NCBI GenBank assembly: GCA_964522665.1
Contig: CAZFVY010000033.1
Coordinates: 1 to 60,188 of the forward strand
DNA from: CAZFVY01 sp964522665
GTDB taxonomy: Bacteria; Verrucomicrobiota; Verrucomicrobiia; Limisphaerales; CAZFVY01
Direction: 5' to 3'
Length of the DNA: 60,188 bases
Shown: positions 7,823-15,890 of the stretch, in pieces
Numbering within the stretch: the stretch's first letter is position 1
How the letters are laid out: each line of letters starts with the position of its first letter
Program-made: the position numbers and the translations under genes
Notes under the pieces: generated by a model
The model's database searches: none
What the model was told of the DNA's origin: nothing
What the model saw: the letters and a program-made list of their open reading frames with translations, nothing else

Positions 7823-8930
7823 GACTCGGCCCCGATTCGATGATGTCCTTTCTCACCAACTCGCCTAGCGAGTAGTCCTCTAGCCATTGTTCAAGGGATT
7901 CTCGATTTAGCCTTCTGAATACCGACGCCCCCTCTGCGCGCTCGACGACGACAACGTCCTCCGGCTCGAAACGGTCGAGCAGACCGGGTGATTGCGTGGA
8001 GACCAGCAACTGAGTTCGGTTGGACGCCTCATGCAGCAGCGCGGCCAAGGCTTCGATTGCGACAGGATGGAGACCCAACTCAGGTTCGTCTATAACCACC
8101 GTTGACGGAGGATTGGGTTGTAGAAGAGCAGTCGCCAGACAGATAAACCGAATCGTGCCGTCCGAGAATTGCCACGGCTGAAACGGGAACGGATTCCCTT
8201 TCTGTCGCCATTCTAGCCTTACCAACTCACTTTCTCCCTTTGTATGAGGCTCGAGAACGAAGTCGTCGAAGAACGGTGCGATGAGTTGAATGGTTTCCCG
8301 AATCCGCTGGTATCCCGCACCATGTTCCATTTTTAATCTCGACAAGAAGGCCGCAATATTACCGGCGTCAGGCCGAAGTTCCCTGAAATCTCGAACCGAG
8401 CAATCACGCCTCATCGGGGCGGTGCTGCCGGTGTCGTGGACATGGTAAACCATCCAGCTTGAAACGGCGCGATAAACATGAGCCTCGGCAGAGGGGTAGC
8501 GTCCCCAGCTTGATTTACTATCCTTCCATGTTGGGAGTCGTGATTCTTTAACTCCGCCACCCCACTCGTGCCAGCCGCTGGGATACGTTCCGCCGGTGTA
8601 GAGCGTAGCCTCAGATTGGAGCATCATTTCCCCGGCAACAGTAGGCTCCAGGGTAAAGCGGTACTCATTGTTACCAAACTTCAAGCGGGCGCTGCTCTGC
8701 TTGGTTTCCTGCGGGCCGTTGAAGAAAAACACATCCGCACCACCGCAAGAGGTGATATACCCCTGCAACCCACCATCTGCCATCGCACGTAACAGGCGGA
8801 AGAAATCCACTAAGTTACTCTTGCCGGCCCCGTTCGCACCCACAAGGACATTCAGTTTGGCCAGCTTGAATTCGGTCAGATCTTTGATCGATTTGAAACC
8901 TTTGAGCGTAATCTTGTTTAACGAGGCCAT
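7815..8930 (-). CDS. AAA family ATPase (AAA_21/RecF-OLD-like)
   Basis: A 371-residue ABC-type ATPase without a transporter partner. It begins with the usual ITLKGFKSI strand. Walker A is GANGAGKS (31-38), the signature-like FSDGT lies at 255-259, Walker B is VVIDEPELGLHP (278-289), and STQSP (311-315) is the switch region. Between them lies a roughly 200-residue insert in place of a long coiled coil. The ATG at 8930 (MASLNKI) is preferred over an upstream in-frame GTG at 8957. It overlaps the DUF4276 gene by 8 bp, forming a two-gene cassette. Such solitary ATPases commonly act with nucleases in genome defence. Confidence 0.88.
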   Translation of the reverse strand: MASLNKITLKGFKSIKDLTEFKLAKLNVLVGANGAGKSNLVDFFRLLRAMADGGLQGYITSCGGADVFFFNGPQETKQSSARLKFGNNEYRFTLEPTVAGEMMLQSEATLYTGGTYPSGWHEWGGGVKESRLPTWKDSKSSWGRYPSAEAHVYRAVSSWMVYHVHDTGSTAPMRRDCSVRDFRELRPDAGNIAAFLSRLKMEHGAGYQRIRETIQLIAPFFDDFVLEPHTKGESELVRLEWRQKGNPFPFQPWQFSDGTIRFICLATALLQPNPPSTVVIDEPELGLHPVAIEALAALLHEASNRTQLLVSTQSPGLLDRFEPEDVVVVERAEGASVFRRLNRESLEQWLEDYSLGELVRKDIIESGPSHG

Positions 8931-9002
8931 GCTTACTTTGTAACCTTCCAGGAACACCGTAGTTCTACGGCTTGGTGTTTGAGCCGAATGAATAGTTCAC
9001 AG

Positions 9003-9974
9003 CTATCTCCGCATTGTCTCCAGAATTTCCTTCGCCGAATAGCGGATTCTACCTTCCTCAGCCATCTTCCTGAGTTTTCGCCGAAGAAGGTCGGTCAGTC
9101 CGAGGTGCCCCTGCATCGCGACCGAAAGATCGTAACCGTCCATTGTGAAAAAGATCGGCTGTTTCCCTTTCGTGATGGCCCGCTCCGCCTCATCGGTAAT
9201 CCCATTCAATGAAATGAAAACTCCCCGAGTGACGTGCGATTTGCTCTCAATTTTTCCACGGAAGACCAATAACGGAGCCTCGTTTACGGGTGCTTTTTCC
9301 CATTTGGCCTCCACGAGATAGATCTCGTGGTCGAGTTCAAAACTCCCGTCAATTTGCTCCCCAGTAACCTTGAACGGTCCACGAGGATCTAGGCCACTCA
9401 GCGAGAAAAGCCGGTTTAAGACCTTCTCAAAGGTGAAGCCTGCCGCCTGCCGATCCTCCGCTGTGAGCAATGCGTAAAACTCGGTGATCAGCTTATCGAG
9501 ATCAGATCGAATGGTGGCGGTCCTGCCCAGCTTGATCTTTTCCGCCTGTTTTTCGGCGGCAAGGTTTTCCCTCGCTCGCCCACCAAGACCAGCCTCCAGC
9601 GCCGCAAGAAAGCCTTCGTTCCAGAGTTCCGGGAACTTAAAGCCGACCTCCATGATCAGTCCGTTCAACGTCTCGATTTCTGATCGGCTAACAGGCTTGC
9701 CTTTCCTTTCCCGGTAGCGCAACCCGCCCTTCACGGAAAGAAGGATGAAGTCCTCAAAAACTTCGCGTCGCTGCTCAAGTATTCTTTCCATCAATTTCGC
9801 CAATCCGGGCGTTTTGCTCGTTTTCTCCCAAAAACCCTCGATCGCCAAGTCCCGCGCAATCGATCGAGTTGTGACTTGTCCTTGACGGTCGTACGCACCG
9901 GAATACGGGAGCATGTCCGCAAGAATCGCGGCAATCCCGTTCAGGGCGGTAATGTGTTTTAACGGAATTGCCAT
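9003..9974 (-). CDS. Restriction endonuclease-like protein (Mrr-type PD-(D/E)XK domain)
   Basis: A 323-residue protein with a long helical N-terminal region (1-175) and a C-terminal nuclease-like domain. The domain runs from FTFEKVLNRLFSLSGL through Asp209 (QIDGSFELD) to Glu222-Ala-Lys224 (LVEAKWEKAP), the D-(12)-ExK pattern of Mrr_cat/PD-(D/E)XK enzymes. GVFISLNGITDEAERAI and IFFTMDGYDLSVAM match the downstream strands typical of that family. No methyltransferase is next to it, so a type IV-like (modification-dependent) or regulatory role is possible. It lies 72 bp upstream of the ATPase gene on the same strand and shares the lower GC of the island. Confidence 0.75.
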   Translation of the reverse strand: MAIPLKHITALNGIAAILADMLPYSGAYDRQGQVTTRSIARDLAIEGFWEKTSKTPGLAKLMERILEQRREVFEDFILLSVKGGLRYRERKGKPVSRSEIETLNGLIMEVGFKFPELWNEGFLAALEAGLGGRARENLAAEKQAEKIKLGRTATIRSDLDKLITEFYALLTAEDRQAAGFTFEKVLNRLFSLSGLDPRGPFKVTGEQIDGSFELDHEIYLVEAKWEKAPVNEAPLLVFRGKIESKSHVTRGVFISLNGITDEAERAITKGKQPIFFTMDGYDLSVAMQGHLGLTDLLRRKLRKMAEEGRIRYSAKEILETMRR

Positions 9975-9979
9975 CGTGC

Positions 9980-10249
9980 TTAATGACTCCCAATCCGATC
10001 GCACCGAGGGCCTCCAAATTCGAGGACCGGGGCGGATTCGAAGGATCTGCTCAGATAGACCTCAACAGCCAACAAAACCTGCTTGAATTTCGGTGGTCGA
10101 AACCCGAAGAGAGCGGCCAGAATACGGTTCCGTTTCGACTCGCCGGCCCCGTCAAATAGCGGCGTGGTCAAGCCCTCGACCCCGCTGTTTGAATCCGCCA
10201 ATTTGGTCGAGTCGTTCACAAAATGCCGCGCATGACAGGTTGTCTTCAC
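9980..10249 (-). CDS. Unrecognised short open frame (doubtful)
   Basis: An 89-codon frame with an ATG start. It includes GESKRNRILAALFGFRPPKFKQVLLAVEVYLSRSFESAP, which has a protein-like mix of residues, but no family is recognised. It ends 5 bp before the nuclease gene start at 9974, which would suit an operon. It could be a small partner of the nuclease or the decayed end of an older gene. Confidence 0.25.
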   Translation of the reverse strand: MKTTCHARHFVNDSTKLADSNSGVEGLTTPLFDGAGESKRNRILAALFGFRPPKFKQVLLAVEVYLSRSFESAPVLEFGGPRCDRIGSH

Positions 10250-10578
10250 CGACGTCGTTGGCCATAGAGGCTACCCTCGTGGGGCGAACAAGGCGACAAT
10301 AAAGACGAAATTCGTATTCGACCGAATTGCCCGCAATGACCCGTTCTCGGAACGCTGGGTCTTAAAGGTTGCTGGGAGACCGCGGGTTTAAGTGGGTGGC
10401 GGCTTAGCAACGGTCCATCCGGGTATCGACACTTGATGCGGTCGCCCGTCTATCGACATGGGTTTGCGTTGCCGCCGAGCCGAACGGAACACGATACCAG
10501 AGGCTTAACTTGTTGGCACGCAATTAGAAACAAGACCGACAGAACTTGGGAAACTTTGAATCGCAAACAAGATTCTTC
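10250..10578. other. Gene-free stretch
   Basis: About 330 bp with mixed composition. No open frame, repeat copy, RNA gene or clear promoter was recognised. Confidence 0.5.
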
Positions 10579-10884
10579 TCAATCCTCGATGCAGGCGCCG
10601 AGCAGGCACATGACCGGAAGCACGCACAAGAATAAAGCCACGATGCGTTGCGCGTGTGACCCGCGGCGAACGGCTCCGTAAACGCTCAGAAAAGTCGCCA
10701 ACGCGATGACGATCAGGCGGCACATCAGGCGGTACTCGCGTTCGTAGGAACTCCAAAGCGCCATCTGATTGGCGACGCCGAACAGCGCCACGTTTCCCAG
10801 GAGACCGAGAAAAATCTGGAAATCCGGTGAGACCGACCAGCGAGCGGCGGGTTTCGTGACGGAGTGGTTTCCCGGCGATTTCAT
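10579..10884 (-). CDS. Small membrane protein, tandem paralogue A
   Basis: A 101-residue protein starting MKSPGNHSV. Predicted membrane segments are FQIFLGLLGNVALFGVANQMAL, MCRLIVIALATFLSVYGAV and IVALFLCVLPVMCLLGAC. It is clearly related to the protein encoded at 11042-11365: both share FQIFLGLLGN, YRLM-R-IVIAL and VRRG---QR---LCVLP--CL. The ATG at 10884 is chosen so that the start aligns with the paralogue; the longer in-frame extension begins inside the palindrome at 10957-11008 and is an artefact. The function is unknown. Confidence 0.65.
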   Translation of the reverse strand: MKSPGNHSVTKPAARWSVSPDFQIFLGLLGNVALFGVANQMALWSSYEREYRLMCRLIVIALATFLSVYGAVRRGSHAQRIVALFLCVLPVMCLLGACIED

Positions 10885-10956
10885 CGCGCCTCTCCTACCG
10901 CTAAACGCACCCGCCGCCAAGGTCAAACGACGTTCGTGAAGCTCCCGATTCTCAAA

Positions 10957-11008
10957 GGGGTCGGTTCTTAGTAATGACAACTAGTTGTCATTACTAAGAA
11001 CCGACCCC
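10957..11008. repeat. Perfect 52-bp palindrome
   Basis: The left arm GGGGTCGGTTCTTAGTAATG continues ACAACT, and the right arm is its exact reverse complement, with no spacer (centre between 10982 and 10983). It separates the two paralogous membrane-protein genes. The GGGGTC...GACCCC ends resemble the REP-like pairs at 11561-11657 and 27878-27994. With no T-tract and perfect symmetry it does not look like an ordinary terminator. Confidence 0.9.
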
Positions 11009-11041
11009 ATTGTCGTACGATTGCCGCTCGGTGACGCGGCG

Positions 11042-11365
11042 TTACGAGCGGAGGTCGTCCCAGTCGGCGAAACAACCCCGGACCAGGCAAAGCAAGGGCA
11101 ACACGCAAAGGACGGCGGCGATGAAGCGTTGCCTGGGCGTGCCGCGCCGGACGACCCGAAACACCGCGAGCAGCGTCACCAGAGCGATGACGATGACGCG
11201 ACGCATCAGACGGTACTGCCGTTCGTCGGAGCTGAAGAGCGTCAATTGGCTGAAAATGGCGACGAGGGCGCCGTTTCCGAGGAGGCCGAGAAAAATCTGA
11301 AAATCCGCGGAAACTACCCACCGAGGCCTGGCCTTGGAGACAATGCTGTTTCCCTGCGCGATCAT
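11042..11365 (-). CDS. Small membrane protein, tandem paralogue B
   Basis: A 107-residue paralogue of the protein at 10579-10884. Its likely membrane segments are FQIFLGLLGNGALVAIFSQLTLF, VIVIALVTLLAVFRVV and FIAAVLCVLPLLCLV. A basic stretch (RRG-PRQR) sits between segments two and three in both copies. The copies have diverged by roughly half, so the duplication is not recent. The arrangement is head to tail with the palindrome between. No family was recognised. Confidence 0.65.
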   Translation of the reverse strand: MIAQGNSIVSKARPRWVVSADFQIFLGLLGNGALVAIFSQLTLFSSDERQYRLMRRVIVIALVTLLAVFRVVRRGTPRQRFIAAVLCVLPLLCLVRGCFADWDDLRS

Positions 11366-11560
11366 GGCTTTCCCCTATCGTTAACGCCAAGAATGAGGTG
11401 AGTCAAATTGATGCGACGACAGGTACCGCTCCGCGCCGGATCCGGCGAGTCGATCATTTCGGCTCACGTCTGGACGAATCTCCTGCCGACAATTGGCGCA
11501 CTGGTTTCAGGCTCAAAAGCGACCTCAAGATAAGAGTGGGCCTCTTGATGGGTCACCGGA

Positions 11561-11657
11561 GGGGTCAGAGATGCATATTGACATATTTGTCCCTTATAGG
11601 ACGGCGGCGACGGGTCCCGATGGATTTGTATTTATGCACTTATTCATCTCTGACCCC
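11561..11657. repeat. REP-like inverted pair, copy 1
   Basis: The left end is GGGGTCAGAGATGCATATT and the right end is TGCACTTATTCATCTCTG followed by ACCCC, facing each other across about 50 bp. The same termini flank the element at 27884-27988. Such GGGGTCAGAG ends are typical of REP pairs mobilised by RAYT/IS200-like Y1 transposases (established for related families). No such transposase is in the window. Confidence 0.75.
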
Positions 11658-11723
11658 TTTGGCCTCAAACGCCCGCCTCCCGCCGACCTTGCTGTCCCGG
11701 CGGCGGCGCTATAGGGTGTGATT

Positions 11724-13133
11724 ATGGGTTTGAAAACCGCGCGCGGTTTGTGGCTGGTCATGCTGGCGTTGGCGCTGCCGCCGGTTGGCGCGGGACCGAC
11801 CTTGGCGGAGGCGCCCCGACGGGTTTATGTCCTGCCCATCCACGACGACATCATGCCGCCGCTGGTCTATCTCGTCCGGCGCGGGGTCAAGGAAGCGATG
11901 GACGGGCACGCCGATCTGCTGGTTCTGGACATGGACACCAACGGCGGACGAGTGGATGTCACCGAGCAAATCATTGAAATCATCGGCCGGTTCAAAGGCC
12001 AAACCGTCACCTACGTCAATCGCAAGGCTTTCTCCGCCGGCGCTTTCATCTCGGTCGCGACGCAGAAGATTTTCATGGCGCCCGAGGGCGTCATCGGCGC
12101 CGCCGCGCCGATCCTCATGATGCCCGGCGCGGCGCCGGAACAGATGCCGGCCACCGTCGAGGCCAAAATGACTTCCGGCATCAAGGCGCTCGTGCGCGCG
12201 ACGGCCAGAAAGAACGGGCACAACACCGACGTCATCGAGGCGATGATCGACAAGAACAAGGAACTCAAGATCGGCGACGACGTCCTCAACGAGAAAGGCC
12301 AGATTCTCACGCTGACGAGCGAGGAAGCGGCGCGGAAATATGGTAATCCGCCCAAGCCGCTCCTTTCCGAAGGCACGTTTGACACTCTCGACGGCGTTCT
12401 GGCCCAACTCGGCTATTCCGGCGCGACGCGCGTGAACATCGAGCCGACCGGTGCCGAGACGGTCGCGACGTGGATCAACGCGATCAGTCCGTTGCTTCTG
12501 CTCATCGGCATCGCGGGCATTTACCTCGAATTCAAAACCCCGGGCGTCACCCTGCCGGGTATCGTGGGCGCGATTGCGTTGGCGCTCTACTTTTTCGGCG
12601 GTTACGTGGCGGGCCTATCGGATTGGGTTTGGGCGCTGATTTTCGCCCTGGGATTGGTCTTGCTCATCGTCGAGTTTTTCGTGACCACGGGCATGTTGGT
12701 GATCGGCCTGACCGGGATGGCCTTGATGTTGGTGGCGCTCATCATGGCGATGGTCGATACCTATCCCGGCATGCCGGCGCTGCCCACGCTGGCCCAACTC
12801 CAGACGCCGATTCTGAACCTCGCGCTGGCGCTCGCCGGCGGCCTGGCGCTCGCCTGGATGTTGCGGCGCTGGCTGCCGCGCACGCCGCTCTACGCGAGCC
12901 TGGTTTCGCGCGGGGCCAGCGGCACGGTCTCGATCGCCGCGCGGGAAGAGCTGCAATCTTCCCGCCTCGGCCAAACCGGCGTCACGATTTCGGTGCTGCG
13001 TCCGGGCGGCAAGGCGCAGTTCGGCGACGCGATCCTGGACGTGATTTCCGAGGGCGAGTTGGTGGCGCCCGGCCAGCGGGTCAGGATCATCGGCTACAGC
13101 GGCGCCGCGGCGGTGGTGCAAGCGGTGGAGTGA
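11724..13133 (+). CDS. NfeD family membrane-bound serine protease (ClpP class)
   Basis: A 469-residue protein with a signal peptide (1-30), a ClpP-like protease domain and a C-terminal NfeD part. The likely catalytic dyad is Ser104 (RKAFSAGAFISVA) and Lys148 (VEAKMTSGIKALV), the positions used by the family. Residues about 245-390 contain several hydrophobic helices (LLLLIGIAGIYLEF, LALYFFGGYVAGL, LIFALGLVLLIVEFF), followed by the soluble OB-like NfeDC domain ending VVQAVE. Family members work with stomatin-like proteins in membrane quality control; no stomatin gene is adjacent here. The ATG at 11724 is used; an in-frame GTG lies two codons upstream. Confidence 0.92.
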   Translation: MGLKTARGLWLVMLALALPPVGAGPTLAEAPRRVYVLPIHDDIMPPLVYLVRRGVKEAMDGHADLLVLDMDTNGGRVDVTEQIIEIIGRFKGQTVTYVNRKAFSAGAFISVATQKIFMAPEGVIGAAAPILMMPGAAPEQMPATVEAKMTSGIKALVRATARKNGHNTDVIEAMIDKNKELKIGDDVLNEKGQILTLTSEEAARKYGNPPKPLLSEGTFDTLDGVLAQLGYSGATRVNIEPTGAETVATWINAISPLLLLIGIAGIYLEFKTPGVTLPGIVGAIALALYFFGGYVAGLSDWVWALIFALGLVLLIVEFFVTTGMLVIGLTGMALMLVALIMAMVDTYPGMPALPTLAQLQTPILNLALALAGGLALAWMLRRWLPRTPLYASLVSRGASGTVSIAAREELQSSRLGQTGVTISVLRPGGKAQFGDAILDVISEGELVAPGQRVRIIGYSGAAAVVQAVE

Positions 13134-13227
13134 ATTAACGTTGTCGGGGGCGTAAATGCCGTCGGCAATTGCTTGCGCAATTCGGTCGCCGGGAGGTAAT
13201 ATCACGGGTAATTCAAACGCGCCAGGT

Positions 13228-14580
13228 ATGTCCACGGAAACGATACCGAACGATCCTCAATTGCGCAAAATCCTCATCGTCGATGACGAACAGGCGATCC
13301 TCGCGACGCTCCGCGAATTGCTGACGATGAAAAGCTTTCTCGTCACGACCGAGAACGACCCCGAAATGGCCCTCGAACGGATTCAAAAGGAGACGTTCAC
13401 GGTGGTCATGACCGACCAGGATATGCCCGGCATGACAGGCCTCGCCCTCCTGGCCAAGGTCAAAGAATTGTCTCCGGCGACCACGCGGTTATTGATCACC
13501 GGCAAGATTCGGCTGCGCGAGATGGCGGAGGCGGCGGACGCCGGCATTCTGCACCGCCACATCCCCAAACCGTACATGTTCGAGGACCTGGTCCTGACGC
13601 TGCGCAGCGCGGTCGAGCGGTATCAGTTGACCACGGAGAACGCCGCCTTGCGCGCGCGGCAGATCGTTGCCGACCTGAAGCCCGCCGCCCCGCCGCCCGC
13701 GCCGCCCGCCGCGCCGGCGGAGACCGCCGAGGCGGGGACCGAGACCGCCGTCGAAGCCACGACCGAAACGCCTACGGACAAGCCCTCGGCCACGTCCGCC
13801 GAAGAAACGGGTCCCGTGATCACGGACGCCGAAGTAACGCCGCAACAAGCCGAGCTGGCGGTCAACGGCTTGGTGAAGATGCTTTACATGTTTCACCCCA
13901 ACCTGGGCAATACTTCCATCCGGGCGGTGGCGCTGGCCCGCACCGTGGGGCAATTCCTGGAACTGCCGCCGGAGAAGCTGACCGCGTTTCTCTGGGCCGC
14001 CGCGTTGCATGACGTCGGCCTGGTCAGTGTCGAGCGGGAGATCGTGCGGCGCTGGCTGCGCAGCGCCGAGAAATGCACGCCGGAGGAGTTGACGTTGATC
14101 AAAAAGCATCCCGAGCGTTCGGAGGAGCTGCTGCAATATTCACCGGTTTTCCACGAGGCCGGCGAAATCATCCGTTCGCACCACGAACATTGGGATGGGA
14201 CGGGTTATCCTTTCGGTTTGAAGGAAGAGATGATCCCCTGGATTTCGCGCGTGCTCGCGGTGATCGTCAATTACTGCAACTACAGCACGACCGGCCAGCA
14301 GCAGTTGAAGGAGATCGAGGCGCAAGCGGACAAGATGTTCGATTCCCGCGCCATTCAACTGGTCGCCAAGGCGGTGCCGCTTACGCGAATGCCGCTGGGT
14401 GAACGGGAGATTCTGTTGATGGAATTGAAGCCGGGGATGGTGCTGGCGCGCGAAATCTTCAACGCGCACGGGATGCTCCTGTTGCCGAAGGGCCGCGAGT
14501 TGAACGACGCGTCGATCTACAAGGTCTGGAGCATCAATCGCATGGCGCCGATCGACCAGATCGTCCTGGTTTACGCCTGA
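13228..14580 (+). CDS. Response regulator with degenerate HD-GYP-like output domain
   Basis: A 450-residue protein with three parts. The receiver domain (12-130) has Asp19/Asp20, phospho-acceptor Asp63 in VVMTDQDMPGMTG and Lys114. A low-complexity Pro/Ala/Thr linker (150-205) follows. The C-terminal HD domain has HD261-262 (ALHDVGL) and HHEHWDGTGYP (318-328). Intact HD-GYP enzymes hydrolyse cyclic di-GMP. Here the usual early His ligand (GHxxRV) reads GNTSIRAV, and the usual A-D-V-x-D-A motif reads VIVNYCNYS, so two metal ligands appear lost. Binding without hydrolysis, or altered chemistry, is plausible. The final 90 residues resemble no known effector domain. The ATG at 13228 removes a poor-quality extension. 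Confidence 0.85.
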   Translation: MSTETIPNDPQLRKILIVDDEQAILATLRELLTMKSFLVTTENDPEMALERIQKETFTVVMTDQDMPGMTGLALLAKVKELSPATTRLLITGKIRLREMAEAADAGILHRHIPKPYMFEDLVLTLRSAVERYQLTTENAALRARQIVADLKPAAPPPAPPAAPAETAEAGTETAVEATTETPTDKPSATSAEETGPVITDAEVTPQQAELAVNGLVKMLYMFHPNLGNTSIRAVALARTVGQFLELPPEKLTAFLWAAALHDVGLVSVEREIVRRWLRSAEKCTPEELTLIKKHPERSEELLQYSPVFHEAGEIIRSHHEHWDGTGYPFGLKEEMIPWISRVLAVIVNYCNYSTTGQQQLKEIEAQADKMFDSRAIQLVAKAVPLTRMPLGEREILLMELKPGMVLAREIFNAHGMLLLPKGRELNDASIYKVWSINRMAPIDQIVLVYA

Positions 14581-14639
14581 CGGATCGCTCGCCCGGGATG
14601 ATGACGCGGGAACCGCCACGAAAAACGCTGAGTTCCACT

Positions 14640-15010
14640 GCGTGAATCGAGGTGTCCCGTCGCTTGAGGAATGGTCGTTTCCTTCGGCGTTGGCAGGCGA
14701 CGGCGTTCGCGAATCCTGAAAGGATTCCGCCCCAACGGTTGCCCGGAGGGCCTTGGGTAGCCGGTTCGCGCCCGTTCGACCCCGAAGTGGGGTTGGCACG
14801 CAGAGGCGGCCAAACCCAAGGCGCGTTGCGCCATCCTTGGGCTTTAGGACTCAGCCCGGGGCTGAAGGAGGGCGCGGGCGCAAAAATGGAGGACCTCTTG
14901 ACTGGGAATCCGGTTACGGCAACAAGCTCCTCGTGCCTACAACGCGGTCGAATCGAGAATCTCGTGGGATTGATAACAATCGTCGGTGGGTTCCACATTT
15001 AGATGCGTTT
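14640..15010. repeat. Composite dispersed repeat, fullest copy (head + tail)
   Basis: The head contains GAATGGTCGTTTCCTTC, then AATCCTGAAAGGATTCCGCC, then CTTGGGTAGCCGGTTCG and GACCCCGAAGTGGGG. The tail contains GTGGGATTGATAACAATCGT followed by CGGTGGGTTCC (14964-15000). The head recurs at 21236-21377 and in part at 38501-38602. The tail recurs at 22159-22196. The region 14581-15147 carries no convincing gene. Confidence 0.75.
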
Positions 15011-15147
15011 GCCCGGCGATGTGACTGGTGAACACAAATGTCAACATTCTCCACTCGCCAAGCTGGCCAAGAAGGATTTCAATAACCTCTCAGCGCGAAA
15101 TAACCACCGCGCTGGAAGACCGTTCATGACAGCGACGGCGCTTGAGG

Positions 15148-15495
15148 ATGGAAGCCAATAACACTGAATCACAGCCTATCGAGCGTCGCTCGATCGGGCG
15201 GCGCTGGCGCCTGATCGCGGGAGTTTCAGCGGTGGCGTTGGCGCTTGCGGTTGTGGCCTTCCCGCCGACGCGCGAGGCGCCCCCGGCGCCACATTTTGTT
15301 TGGCTGACCGACGCGGAGTTCTCGGCGCTGGCGCAGCCGAGTGGACCGGGGCCATGGTTCGTCTCGCTCAGGACCAAACTGGAGGAAGGAGTTCGGCGCC
15401 GGTTGTTTCTGTCGCCGCCGCCGAGCAGGAATCACAGTCTGCGCAAAAACAAACACTCTGCGGCGTCCACGTGGACGACCGTCGAGCCGGCCTGA
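15148..15495 (+). CDS. Short membrane-anchored protein, truncated relative of the protein at 50565-51341
   Basis: A 115-residue protein with a basic N-terminus, one membrane segment (LIAGVSAVALALAVVAF) and then VWLTDAEFSALAQPSGPGPWFVSLRTKLEEGVRRRLF. That block aligns with AWLSPSEIAALQSRGNYYALRNRLEGWWEEMRYRVLG in the 258-residue protein encoded at 50565-51341. After the block the sequence becomes a basic, low-quality tail and stops, while the relative continues for about 170 residues. It is therefore probably a truncated family member, although a short functional version cannot be excluded. Confidence 0.5.
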   Translation: MEANNTESQPIERRSIGRRWRLIAGVSAVALALAVVAFPPTREAPPAPHFVWLTDAEFSALAQPSGPGPWFVSLRTKLEEGVRRRLFLSPPPSRNHSLRKNKHSAASTWTTVEPA

Positions 15496-15890
15496 AAACG
15501 ACACGGCGGAGAATTCCGTTTTCGCCGCGTTTCAAGGGGACACGAACCTCGACAGCCTACGAAGAATTCGCGCACGGTCAGAGTCGATAGGACTGGTTAG
15601 GTTCAGTTGGGTCGGCCGGGATCAGGCCGTTCAAATCCCAAGTTATAATTAAGGAAGGCTCAATCACAATTGAGTATTATTCAACGTTCTCATGCGCCGT
15701 TGAGTCTCCGCTGAATGGTATGGGAGGTGCTCGCTGGTGGGTGATGCGAGTCGGTACTGCCAGCGGCCAGTTGAAACGCGGGGTGGCCGCGAATCGGTTT
15801 CCTTTCCTTATGCCAGGCAGCGTTCAGCGCGCCGCCCGCTCGGCGCGTATCGATTTTCTACCCATCAGTCCACTCTGATCCACGACCCCC
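15496..15890. other. Intergenic region upstream of the CLC transporter gene
   Basis: This 395-bp stretch includes an AT-rich part near 15640-15690 with a small inverted repeat (CTCAAT-CACA-ATTGAG) that could be part of a promoter. I looked for a fluoride riboswitch because of the downstream gene and did not find its conserved core. Confidence 0.4.

Noticed and set aside
10957..11008. The palindrome as a bidirectional terminator
   Set aside because: There is no T-tract on either side and the flanking genes point the same way, so a shared terminator is unlikely.
14760..14800. tRNA-like TTCGA sequence
   Set aside because: The CCGTTCGACCCCG segment belongs to the dispersed repeat head. No acceptor stem or anticodon arm can be drawn around it.
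15496..15890. Possible fluoride riboswitch upstream of the CLC-DUF190 gene
   Set aside because: The conserved crcB-motif core was not found by eye on the plus strand. A covariance search would settle it.
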